A stretch of 58,521 nucleotides of DNA. Origin: Saprospiraceae bacterium. Lineage in GTDB: Bacteria > Bacteroidota > Bacteroidia > Chitinophagales > Saprospiraceae. The notes under the pieces were generated by a model. That model was not told the DNA's origin. It saw only the letters and a list, made by a program, of their open reading frames with translations, and did no database searches. The DNA lies in assembly GCA_029212405.1 (NCBI GenBank), contig JARGNR010000037.1:1-58521 (forward strand), read 5' to 3'. The translations under genes were made by a program, and so were the position numbers. Each line of letters opens with the position of its first letter. Position 1 is the stretch's first letter. This document shows positions 28,166 through 35,913 of the stretch, piece by piece.

Positions 28166-28618
28166 ATGCAAAACATTGAATATCAGGATCTACCTCTAGG
28201 AATGTTTGAAAAATTGAATGAATTTGAGAATTATATTGGAGAATCATCCTTAGAGTTTGGTTTGCTAGAACTCATGCGATTAAGGGTAGCTCAATTAAAT
28301 GGATGTGCATATTGTGTAGATATGCATTATAAAGAACTTAAACATATAGGAGAATCCGAACTGCGGTTAGCTTCATTATGTGTTTGGAAAGAGACACCTT
28401 TTTACAATGAAAAAGAACGTGTGGTGTTACAATTTGCAGAAGAATTAACGGTATTGAATTCGGCTTCAGAATTGGACCCTTTCATCGCCCTTCTTTTTGC
28501 TCACTTTAGTAAGAAGCAAGTTGCGTATTTAACACTTGCAATTGCCCAAATTAATACATGGACGAGATTGATGCGGTCATTTAAATTTAAACCTGGTCAT
28601 TATAAAGTTCAAAATTAG
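28166..28618 (+). CDS. Carboxymuconolactone decarboxylase/AhpD-like protein
   Basis: A 150-aa all-helical AhpD-like protein with the redox C-x2-C motif in LNGCAYCVDMHYKELKHIG (Cys residues about 43 and 46, with the usual following His), typical of alkylhydroperoxidase-related proteins. The start is placed at 28166 (MQNIEYQD); a TTG-type longer frame begins at 28127. The protein likely has peroxidase or thiol-disulfide activity. It follows the Crp-type regulator by about 80 bp on the same strand and may be its target. Confidence 0.88.
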   Translation: MQNIEYQDLPLGMFEKLNEFENYIGESSLEFGLLELMRLRVAQLNGCAYCVDMHYKELKHIGESELRLASLCVWKETPFYNEKERVVLQFAEELTVLNSASELDPFIALLFAHFSKKQVAYLTLAIAQINTWTRLMRSFKFKPGHYKVQN

Positions 28619-28648
28619 ATCAACTACATAATTGGAAGGTATAACTGT

Positions 28649-28686
28649 ACATTGAAGTGGTTTGAAAATACAGATCACTTCAATGT
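28649..28686. repeat. Perfect 11-bp hairpin related to the foldback element ends
   Basis: ACATTGAAGTG (28649-28659) pairs perfectly with CACTTCAATGT (28676-28686). It lies between two convergent genes, so it could terminate both, but there is no T-run. The left part TGAAGTGGTTTGAAAA matches the end of the 32561-32725 foldback (TGAAGTGGTTTAAAAA) at 15 of 16 bases, so it may be a miniature derivative. Confidence 0.6.
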
Positions 28687-28707
28687 CATCTATTAAATGT
28701 ATTAAAA

Positions 28708-29583
28708 TTATTGGCTGTTGACCAAAATCAACCGATTTCTTGAAGAAGCTAGTCTATTGATGTTCAGTATTCCATAATCGGATAGATCTTCGATTTCATT
28801 CCAAAATGTATCTACTTCTGGTCGTAGTGAGAAGAGTTTACTTCCTTCTGCCATGAGAATAGTTCCATTGGATAATAAGACAAAATCTTCACTTCCTGGT
28901 CTTGTTTGAGTAATTATTCTGGCTGTACGATCTTCGATATTATAGGACTTAATGTACCAAGTTTCTTCTGAAATTTTATGCACAAATAGTAGTTCTCCTT
29001 CAGAATTTTGTTGAAAACACCTACCGATATTATCTAGCACATTTGATATGCTTCCCGATTCTACATCTCCGATTGCAAGTTTCATTGGATTCGAAACAAG
29101 AAAAAGCGCGATGTCATTTTCTGACAGCCAGCAATGATAACCTATGTTGTCTGTATCTTTAAAAATTCTTTTTCCCCAATTGGAATGATCATCGGGATAC
29201 AGCCATAGGGATTGAGTTTGCCCATCTTTTTCAATTCGAACAGAACTAAAATAACCAGACTTAGCCTTCGGAGTAGGGCTGAATTCACTGATGCTGTCCG
29301 TAGCCGTAACTCGATAATAGGTATCATTTACGAGGTCTAATTTGACAAAATCAGTAAAGTTTTTATCATATAAGTTAGTGGTGACATACACTTCTCCAGG
29401 ATTGATGAAAGACGGTTGGTTGTTATAGCCATCAGGATTGAACCCACTGAGATACACGGGATCCTTTAGACTTATGCGTTCTCCATTATCCAATAAGGTA
29501 AACATGTATAAATCTGTCTTGGGCAGTTGTGCATTAACCATGGATGCACAGAGAATCAAACCACACGCTATTAGGTGCTTCAT
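28708..29583 (-). CDS. Secreted TolB-like beta-propeller protein, function unknown
   Basis: A 291-aa protein with a signal peptide (MKHLIACGLILCASMVNAQ; start set at 29583, a longer frame to 29610 exists). The rest is beta-rich with repeated short stretches resembling TolB/WD40-like propeller blades: FSPTPKAKSGYFSSVRI, QSLWLYPDDHSNWGKR, NDIALFLVSNPMKLAIGDV, LLSNGTILMAEGSKLFSL. It lacks recognisable catalytic residues. Such proteins report or bind ligands in the periplasm. It converges on the AhpD-like gene. Confidence 0.7.
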   Translation of the reverse strand: MKHLIACGLILCASMVNAQLPKTDLYMFTLLDNGERISLKDPVYLSGFNPDGYNNQPSFINPGEVYVTTNLYDKNFTDFVKLDLVNDTYYRVTATDSISEFSPTPKAKSGYFSSVRIEKDGQTQSLWLYPDDHSNWGKRIFKDTDNIGYHCWLSENDIALFLVSNPMKLAIGDVESGSISNVLDNIGRCFQQNSEGELLFVHKISEETWYIKSYNIEDRTARIITQTRPGSEDFVLLSNGTILMAEGSKLFSLRPEVDTFWNEIEDLSDYGILNINRLASSRNRLILVNSQ

Positions 29584-29668
29584 ATTTCTAAATTGATTAT
29601 ATGATCTCAAAATAGGTATTCTTATGATTTTGTAGCTTATCTGTTATGAAATATTTGATATGCTGGGA

Positions 29669-31261
29669 CTAATCTGGCATAATACAAGTAAATCTTCGGT
29701 CCATTGGGTCCAAATTTTCTATCAATACATCAAAGAAAGATTCGCCGATAGATAAGTAGTGGGGTAGGAAGTTGTCGTACCTTTCTTGGAGACCAAGATT
29801 AGGGAACAGCTTTTCCTTCAATTTCTCAATCTTTTTCACATTGACGTCCTGCTGAGATTTCAGGCTCCTCTTGATTCTCGATTCCATTTGGTCAATGTTT
29901 TTGAGTTGCCTTGTCATTTCGGCGAGTACAGATTTTGCTAGAGAAGGATCAACGGAGGTACTTTTTTTAGCAATATCTTGATAAGCATTCTCTATTTGTG
30001 TTTTTTGATCATCTAGCTTAATTTCGATTTCAGATGAGGCATTGATGAACTTAAATATCAGTTGGTCTTGATCTAGAAAAATATCTTCTATTGTGAAGTC
30101 AAGTTTCGAAAGGTTTTTTAGTTGCCCCTTGTTCAAGATCATCGCAGAATTACGACGGATTAACATAGGAAAGAAAACATTAAAATGGGCAAATTGAGTT
30201 TTTCTTTCTAGCCAGTATGCAATCTCTCCACCTCCACCCACATAGGCAAGATTTGGTAGGCAAAACTCTTGAAATAGAGGTCGCATGACTACATTGGGAC
30301 TAAATCTATCCGGATGATTTTCCAGCTCCTTAAGCAAATTTTCTTTTGTAAATTCTAGATTGGTATCCACAATGTCAAAGTTGTCTCCCTTAGGCTCTAT
30401 TCGTTTTCTTCCATCTTCACACAAGTAGAATAAATTAATGTCTCGTGGAAAAGCCTGCGCTTTAAATTTATGCTTTTCTAGTTGCTCCTGAGTGGCAGAT
30501 ACTAGTGGTTTGCTCACTTGATTTAAAATCTCTTCTTGCATGAGGGGAGCAAATCTCTTTTTAAGGTGAATATTGTCCATGTTAACTACAATGACTCCAT
30601 ATTTGCCATATAATACATTCACAAATTTGAACACAAAATCACTGTAACAATGGCTTTCTTCCAAACAGCCGGTGATGGTAGACATCAAGGAGACTGCTTC
30701 TGGACGATCTCCTAATATTTCTGAAACTTGTTGGAGCACCTCATCAATGCCATCAATGGTCAATCGACCTACAGGGCCTATGGCTTCTCGTTCCCATTTT
30801 ATAGTTTTCCCAAATAAATGCAAATGATCTATTTCTTCAAAGTCATGATCTTCTCCTCCACTTATAAATGTGGGAACAAAATTATATTCAGGATATGCCT
30901 CTGTCAATTGATTACAAAGATTGATCACAGAAGCAATTTTTAACACATAATACAATGGACCCCCCAGTAGGCTTGGTTGGTGTGCTGTAATGATGGTAAA
31001 TGTATTTTCTGATTTTAACGCTCCGATATTTTGAATTTGCTTTTCATTTGGATTGATGCTTTTATAATTTTCTTGGAGTACATCAACTAGCAATTTTCTA
31101 TCGATTCCATGTTTTTTTCGCTCGGAAATGGCATTGGAAAACGACTCAATAGAAGGAGTGAAACTGTAAAAATCTTCCAAAAATGGAGTCAGCTGAATGT
31201 AAGAAAGATCTTTGGATGAAATTGCGGATATCTGTTCGTAGTCAATTTTTTCTATCCTCAT
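29669..31261 (-). CDS. bshC: Bacillithiol biosynthesis cysteine-adding enzyme BshC
   Basis: BshC adds cysteine to glucosaminyl-malate, the last step of bacillithiol synthesis, in the cytoplasm. The 530-aa product (start at 31261, MRIEKIDYEQIS; an in-frame ATG at 31333 would add 24 poorly conserved residues) has the expected length. The family stretches ITAHQPSLLGGPLYYVLKIAS, FISGGEDHDFEEIDHLHLFG and NVVMRPLFQEFCLPNLAYVGGGGEIAYWLE are visible, with a C-terminal coiled coil (KSQQDVNVKKIEKLKEKLFPN). The gene is monocistronic and divergent from the permease gene. It shows that this organism uses bacillithiol as a low-molecular-weight thiol, which is inference from one enzyme. Confidence 0.95.
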   Translation of the reverse strand: MRIEKIDYEQISAISSKDLSYIQLTPFLEDFYSFTPSIESFSNAISERKKHGIDRKLLVDVLQENYKSINPNEKQIQNIGALKSENTFTIITAHQPSLLGGPLYYVLKIASVINLCNQLTEAYPEYNFVPTFISGGEDHDFEEIDHLHLFGKTIKWEREAIGPVGRLTIDGIDEVLQQVSEILGDRPEAVSLMSTITGCLEESHCYSDFVFKFVNVLYGKYGVIVVNMDNIHLKKRFAPLMQEEILNQVSKPLVSATQEQLEKHKFKAQAFPRDINLFYLCEDGRKRIEPKGDNFDIVDTNLEFTKENLLKELENHPDRFSPNVVMRPLFQEFCLPNLAYVGGGGEIAYWLERKTQFAHFNVFFPMLIRRNSAMILNKGQLKNLSKLDFTIEDIFLDQDQLIFKFINASSEIEIKLDDQKTQIENAYQDIAKKSTSVDPSLAKSVLAEMTRQLKNIDQMESRIKRSLKSQQDVNVKKIEKLKEKLFPNLGLQERYDNFLPHYLSIGESFFDVLIENLDPMDRRFTCIMPD

Positions 31262-31432
31262 GGACGCAGTAAAGTTGTTTGATATTAGGTGTTCAAAACA
31301 GTTCAAACATAGAAACGAACAATAAGTTTTCATTTCTTAAGAAGACCATTTCGCTCGCAAAATTATTTAATATTCGTTCAATCCAAATTTATTAGTAGAT
31401 TTAATCTATTATTTGTCCTAATTCCACCACAT

Positions 31433-32482
31433 TTGAAATCTATTTTATACACGATAGGTACTTCAATTATTGTCCTAGTTTCAGCAGTTGTTTTGATTAG
31501 TTCAATTATCTATTTGGCTCCGGTTGATCCGGCACGTTTGACGTTTGGCCAACGAACAGATTCGGCTTCCTTAGAACGAAAACAGGCGGAATTATTCTTG
31601 GATAAACCCCTACACATTCAAATGCTCTACTATCTGAACGATATTTCTCCAGTGGGGTATGGAAATGGAAAGCGATATGCTGAAAAACAGGTTCCACATG
31701 TAAAAATAACAGGGGGCGTTGACGGGAAAGGGCTACTATTAAAATCTCCTTATTTTAGAGAATCCTTTCAATCGGGAAAACGGGTGGCACTTTTATTGAA
31801 GGATGCCATTCCAAAAACTTTAATTTTAGCACTTGCCGCCATGGGAATAGCCATTTTATTTGGCATCTGTTTGGGCATATTTGCGGCTTTAGTCAAGGAT
31901 ACTTGGTTGGATCAATTTATAATTGGGGTTTCCGTAATCGGTATTTCAGTTCCAAGTTATGTGAGTGCCATTGTTTTGGCATTGATTTTTGGTTTTGTGC
32001 TTCGAGATTATACCGGCTTAAATATTCAAGGAAGTATTTTTGACATTAATGATATCGGTGATGAAGTGGTGGTGTGGAAGAATTTGATTTTACCAGCAAT
32101 TGCATTGGGGGTACGACCACTTGCGATTATCACACAACTAATGCGCTCTTCCTTGTTGGATGTATTGACACAAGATTATATGCGAACCGCAAAAGCAAAA
32201 GGGCTCAAATTTAAGGACATCGTATTGAAACATGCCATTAAAAATTCGCTGAATCCAGTATTTACTGCGGTGACAGGATGGTTTGCTTCGTTACTGGCAG
32301 GAGCATTTTTTGTAGAGAACGTATTTAATTTTAAAGGTATTGGAGGATTGACGGTCAATGCATTGATCAATTATGATATTCCTATTTTATTGGGGTGTGT
32401 TATTTTTGTGTGCACAGCATTTATTCTTATTAATATTCTTGTAGACTATGGATATAAACTATTTGATCCAAAAGTAAATTAA
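31433..32482 (+). CDS. ABC transporter permease, DppB/OppB family
   Basis: A 349-aa inner-membrane permease of peptide-type ABC importers. Six hydrophobic segments are visible: one N-terminal (IGTSIIVLVSAVVLISSIIYL), then a periplasmic loop, then helices near 130-150, 165-190, 220-240, 275-300 and 320-345. The ATPase-contact EAA loop is YMRTAKAKGLKFKDIVLKHAIKNSLNP (about 246-272). The start is TTG at 31433. No second permease, ATPase or binding-protein gene lies beside it, so the partner subunits must be elsewhere or it is a stand-alone relative. The foldback element lies just downstream. Confidence 0.88.
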   Translation: MKSILYTIGTSIIVLVSAVVLISSIIYLAPVDPARLTFGQRTDSASLERKQAELFLDKPLHIQMLYYLNDISPVGYGNGKRYAEKQVPHVKITGGVDGKGLLLKSPYFRESFQSGKRVALLLKDAIPKTLILALAAMGIAILFGICLGIFAALVKDTWLDQFIIGVSVIGISVPSYVSAIVLALIFGFVLRDYTGLNIQGSIFDINDIGDEVVVWKNLILPAIALGVRPLAIITQLMRSSLLDVLTQDYMRTAKAKGLKFKDIVLKHAIKNSLNPVFTAVTGWFASLLAGAFFVENVFNFKGIGGLTVNALINYDIPILLGCVIFVCTAFILINILVDYGYKLFDPKVN

Positions 32483-32560
32483 GGGTGTCGTATGATGTAA
32501 ATGTATACTCCTTTTTATCCTACGTTACCACCGCTAATCGGATTTCTTGCATCTAAGTAA

Positions 32561-32725
32561 TGAAGTGGTTTAAAAACTCACTCACTACCTGCGCTAAAAG
32601 CATTGCAGCCATTGACCTACGCCTATTTTTATTACCATAGCTTTGGCTATGAAAAGAAAAATGAGACTTGCCAATAGCTACAAGCCTTTCAGCTCGGTAA
32701 ACCTCGGAGTTCTTAAACCACTTCA
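32561..32725. repeat. 165-bp foldback (imperfect inverted repeat) element
   Basis: The ends TGAAGTGGTTTAAAAACTC (32561-32579) and the complement of 32707-32725 match at 18 of 19 bases. The whole interval folds back on itself with many matched blocks (for example GCTaAAAG..TTG.AGC.ATTG against its mirror) to a central hairpin CATAGC-TTTG-GCTATG. It has no coding capacity. It resembles a MITE-like or other palindromic dispersed repeat; it could also form a structured RNA or a terminator. It lies in the gap after the permease gene. Confidence 0.75.
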
Positions 32726-32768
32726 ATATCTTGGAAGAGATCATAGAAATAATTTCAAGCGGAATTTA

Positions 32769-32776
32769 TATTTTTG
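32769..32776 (+). promoter_or_regulatory. Candidate -7 element for the TPR lipoprotein gene
   Basis: TATTTTTG matches TAnnTTTG exactly, 28 bases before the ATG at 32797, giving a short leader. No -33 TTTG is apparent. Confidence 0.4.
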
Positions 32777-32796
32777 ATGCTGATTTGAATATCTAA

Positions 32797-34245
32797 ATGA
32801 ATACAATGAAAGAATTTTCTCAGTTTATATTATTCCTTTTTGTACTATGCATTGGTGCCTGTTCGCCTAAGACAGCACCAGAACCTGTTAAAGAAGAACC
32901 GGTAACCAATCAAGTACCCACTAAGCAAGATCCTGAAAATCCTTGTACAACTTTCAGTGATTTACCTACGGTCGAAAGAGATGAAGTGGAGACGGCCTAT
33001 GTACTTTACAAGGACTTAGTCAAGCAGAAAAAATATAAGGAGGCGTTTCCATACTGGGAAAAGGCCTATTATGGTGCTCCGGCCTCTAATGGAAGAGTAA
33101 AATATCAGTTTGATGATGGAGTAGCGATCTATACGGAGATGCATAGGGTAGAACAAGATCCGGCAAAGAAAAAGATATATGTGGATAGTGTTATGTCCAT
33201 TTATAATAAACGAATGGAATGCTTTGGAGGGGAGGCGTATATTCAAGGAAGAAAGGCATTTGATTACTATTACAAGTTTAAAGACATTGTCAGTTTAGAG
33301 GAGATTTATACGATGTTCAAGATGAATTTTGACGTCAATGGAAAGAAGGCAGATTATTTTGTTGTCAATCCATTTACTAAGATACTAGCAGATCGGATTA
33401 TTGCCAAGGAAATCAGTTATGAAGAAGGGAGGAAATACGCGAAATTAATAGAAAAGACAGTGGCGTATGGATTGAAGAATTGCAAAGGAACATTGTGTGA
33501 ATCCTGGCAGATTATCAATGATTATGCACCTGCTAGATTAGAGTCGTTGCAAGGAATTGATGACTTTTATGATTGTGAATATTATACCGATAAGTATTAT
33601 GAAAGATATTTAAATGATCCCACAAATTGTGATGCAATTAATTTGGTGGGGAGAAGATTAAAACGAGGAGGTTGCCTGGATACAGATGAAAATTTGATGG
33701 CGGTTACTGCGGCGTACAAGGAGTACTGTTATGTTGAACCCGCTTTAGGAGATGTGGGAGAAGGAAACAAAGCCTACCAAAATGGACAGTATAATGAAGC
33801 CATTGCCTTTTTTGAGTCGTATGTGGCGAGTGTAGATGATCCGCTAGAAAAATCCAAGTATGAGCATGTCATTTCTCAAATTTATTATGGAGATTTAAAG
33901 AATTTTCCAAAGGCAAGAAGGTATGCACTTTTGGCTGCCGAACATAGACCCAATTGGGGAGAGCCTTACTTATTGATTGGTAAGTTATATGCATCAAGTG
34001 GGCCGTTATGTGGCTCAGGCAGAGGATGGAACTCTCAAGTAGTCACCTGGGCAGCTATCGACAAGTTTGCGTATGCTAAAAAAATCGATCCTTCCGTAAC
34101 TGCGGAAGCGAACAAATGGATCAATCAATATAGCCAATACATGCCCAAACGAGAGGATATCTTTCAAAGAAGAATCAAGGTAGGTGACTCATTTAAAGTG
34201 CCGTGTTGGATTCAAGAAAATACTAAGGTTAGAACATCAAATTAA
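32797..34245 (+). CDS. TPR-containing lipoprotein
   Basis: A 482-aa lipoprotein: signal MKEFSQFILFLFVLCIGAC with lipid Cys near 22, then a Pro/Glu/Val-rich linker. The rest is mostly helical, with tetratricopeptide-like repeats such as YVLYKDLVKQKKYKEAFPYWEKAYYG and GNKAYQNGQYNEAIAFFESYV, and PKARRYALLAAEHRPNWGEPYLLIGKLYASSG. Cysteine pairs (NCKGTLCES, CLDTDENL) suggest disulfides in the periplasm. TPR lipoproteins of this kind serve as scaffolds in outer-membrane processes; the exact partner is unknown. The ATG could be at 32797 or 32806. Confidence 0.85.
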   Translation: MNTMKEFSQFILFLFVLCIGACSPKTAPEPVKEEPVTNQVPTKQDPENPCTTFSDLPTVERDEVETAYVLYKDLVKQKKYKEAFPYWEKAYYGAPASNGRVKYQFDDGVAIYTEMHRVEQDPAKKKIYVDSVMSIYNKRMECFGGEAYIQGRKAFDYYYKFKDIVSLEEIYTMFKMNFDVNGKKADYFVVNPFTKILADRIIAKEISYEEGRKYAKLIEKTVAYGLKNCKGTLCESWQIINDYAPARLESLQGIDDFYDCEYYTDKYYERYLNDPTNCDAINLVGRRLKRGGCLDTDENLMAVTAAYKEYCYVEPALGDVGEGNKAYQNGQYNEAIAFFESYVASVDDPLEKSKYEHVISQIYYGDLKNFPKARRYALLAAEHRPNWGEPYLLIGKLYASSGPLCGSGRGWNSQVVTWAAIDKFAYAKKIDPSVTAEANKWINQYSQYMPKREDIFQRRIKVGDSFKVPCWIQENTKVRTSN

Positions 34246-34293
34246 AGATGTTTTAAAACGATGAATTTATGATTGAGAATTATTTTTGCCTGA

Positions 34294-35124
34294 TTATGGT
34301 TTGAGTATTACTTTTTTGTCTTGCAATAGGATTCTCTTTTCTTTGTACAATTTTCCGACTGCTTTTTTGAATACTTTTTTGCTTACACCAAATTGACTCT
34401 TAATTTCTTCTGGAGAAGATTTATCATTTAAATGCAGCTCCTTATTGTCCTCCAAATATTGAAGTAGGACATCAGAAAAATCGGTCACTTTTCCGTGCCC
34501 TTCCTCTTGCAATGTAAGGTCAACTTTTTTGTCGTCTCGTATTTTTTTAATGTAGGCAGCTAATTGATCTCCAATTTCTATGTCTTGAAAAATTTCATTG
34601 TGATACAACATGCCTAAACAGGAATTCTCAATAATTGCTAAAAATCCTGCGGGTGTTTTGCGGTGGATCAATATTTTGACACGTTCTTTTTCTCTGAATG
34701 AAGAAGAATCATGACCTATGTAATGTTCAATTTTAGTGCTTCCTGCCAGTCGATTCGTAATTTCATCCAGGTAAACGTATACAACAGCACCATCTCCAAC
34801 TTGTAATTTATATTTCTGTTCTCTAAATGGGATAAATAGATTTTTTACCAAACCCCAATCTGCAAAGGCCCCATGCTCACTTATTGCTGTGATCTCCATG
34901 TAGGCACATTCTCCAACTTGGGCTTTGACATCTTCAGTAGTAGCTACATATCTTTCTTCTCCATCAAGATGAACAAAAACATCAATCTCATCCTCTTCCT
35001 CAATATCCTTAGGCAAATATTTTAAAGGAACAAGAATTTCTCCTAATTCACCACCATCTACATAGGCTCCAAAATCTACAAATCGATTTATTTTTAACCT
35101 GTTATATTTTCCTAGTTCTGCCAT
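34294..35124 (-). CDS. CvfB-family S1 RNA-binding protein
   Basis: A 276-aa protein with three S1-like OB-fold parts and a C-terminal winged helix, matching the CvfB/YitL family: NRFVDFGAYVDGGELGEILVPLKYLP at residues 13-38, ISEHGAFADWGLVKNLFIPF near 80-100, TPAGFLAIIENSCLGMLYHNEIF near 160-180, and FGVSKKVFKKAVGKLYKEKRI at the end. CvfB-type proteins bind RNA and affect virulence-factor expression in Staphylococcus aureus. The gene starts 2 bp after the stop of the upstream HAD gene, so the two are one operon. Role in this organism is not known. Confidence 0.9.
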   Translation of the reverse strand: MAELGKYNRLKINRFVDFGAYVDGGELGEILVPLKYLPKDIEEEDEIDVFVHLDGEERYVATTEDVKAQVGECAYMEITAISEHGAFADWGLVKNLFIPFREQKYKLQVGDGAVVYVYLDEITNRLAGSTKIEHYIGHDSSSFREKERVKILIHRKTPAGFLAIIENSCLGMLYHNEIFQDIEIGDQLAAYIKKIRDDKKVDLTLQEEGHGKVTDFSDVLLQYLEDNKELHLNDKSSPEEIKSQFGVSKKVFKKAVGKLYKEKRILLQDKKVILKP

Positions 35125-35126
35125 GT

Positions 35127-35732
35127 TTATACATTTATTCCATGAATTGATAATTGATCCTTTAATTGGACCGGATTTTTATAATGGATGGATGTGATGC
35201 CTTCCAATTCAGCCGCCTTCACATTTCTAAGATTGTCATCAATAAAGATACATGAATTACTATCCAAGGCATATCGTTCCAATAAGAGTTGATATATTTT
35301 TGGATCAGGCTTTTTTAATTGCTCTTGTCCAGAAACCAATATTCCATCAAACCATTCCAAGAACGGGTATTTTGATATCGCAATAGGGAAGGTTTCTGCG
35401 GACCAATTGGTTAGCGCATAAACTTGACGGTAGTTTTTACGAATCGTTTGAAGTATATCTACTATTTCAGGTATTGCTCCTCGAAGCATGGTTGTCCATT
35501 CTGAATAAAAGGCCAAAATTTCAGTCTTATATTCTGGATATCTTTCGATTAATATGGCATTTGCTTCTGCAATGGTTCTTCCTCCATCTTGTTCTTCGTT
35601 CCATTCCATAGTGCAAACTTCAGAAAGAAAAAATTCCATAGCTTCCTGCGTTTCAAAATAGGAGGTATACAAGTATCTTGGATCCCAATCTATCAATACT
35701 CCGCCCAAATCAAAAATTATAACTTTTTCCAT
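35127..35732 (-). CDS. HAD-superfamily hydrolase (HAD-IA, YihX-like)
   Basis: A 201-aa phosphatase-like protein. Motif I is IIFDLGGVLIDWD with nucleophile Asp8; the second Asp of the classic D-x-D is Gly10, as in the YihX-like subgroup. Motif II Thr/Ser is in ALTNWSAETF, the Lys of motif III is in QLKKPDPKIYQ, and motif IV is CIFIDDNLRNV. The helical cap spans about 16-85. YihX-type enzymes hydrolyse sugar phosphates. It is the first gene of an operon with cvfB. Confidence 0.9.
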   Translation of the reverse strand: MEKVIIFDLGGVLIDWDPRYLYTSYFETQEAMEFFLSEVCTMEWNEEQDGGRTIAEANAILIERYPEYKTEILAFYSEWTTMLRGAIPEIVDILQTIRKNYRQVYALTNWSAETFPIAISKYPFLEWFDGILVSGQEQLKKPDPKIYQLLLERYALDSNSCIFIDDNLRNVKAAELEGITSIHYKNPVQLKDQLSIHGINV

Positions 35733-35913
35733 TTATTAATGCTAGAAATCTTTCAGTTTATGTACTGAAAAAATAGTAGAACAAAGATATCCAACTTGTT
35801 GTCTTACTGACTATTTTATATACAATTATATTTTCATCCCTATATTGAAATAATATTTCATTACTTTAGACCGAATTTTAACAGCTACTAATAACTATTC
35901 AAACTAAAATACT

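Larger units (their letters stand above)
32483..32796. other. Intergenic region containing the foldback element
   Basis: This 314-bp stretch is mostly the 165-bp foldback (32561-32725). A -7-like box lies at 32769-32776. No ORF beyond shadow frames is seen. Confidence 0.5.
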
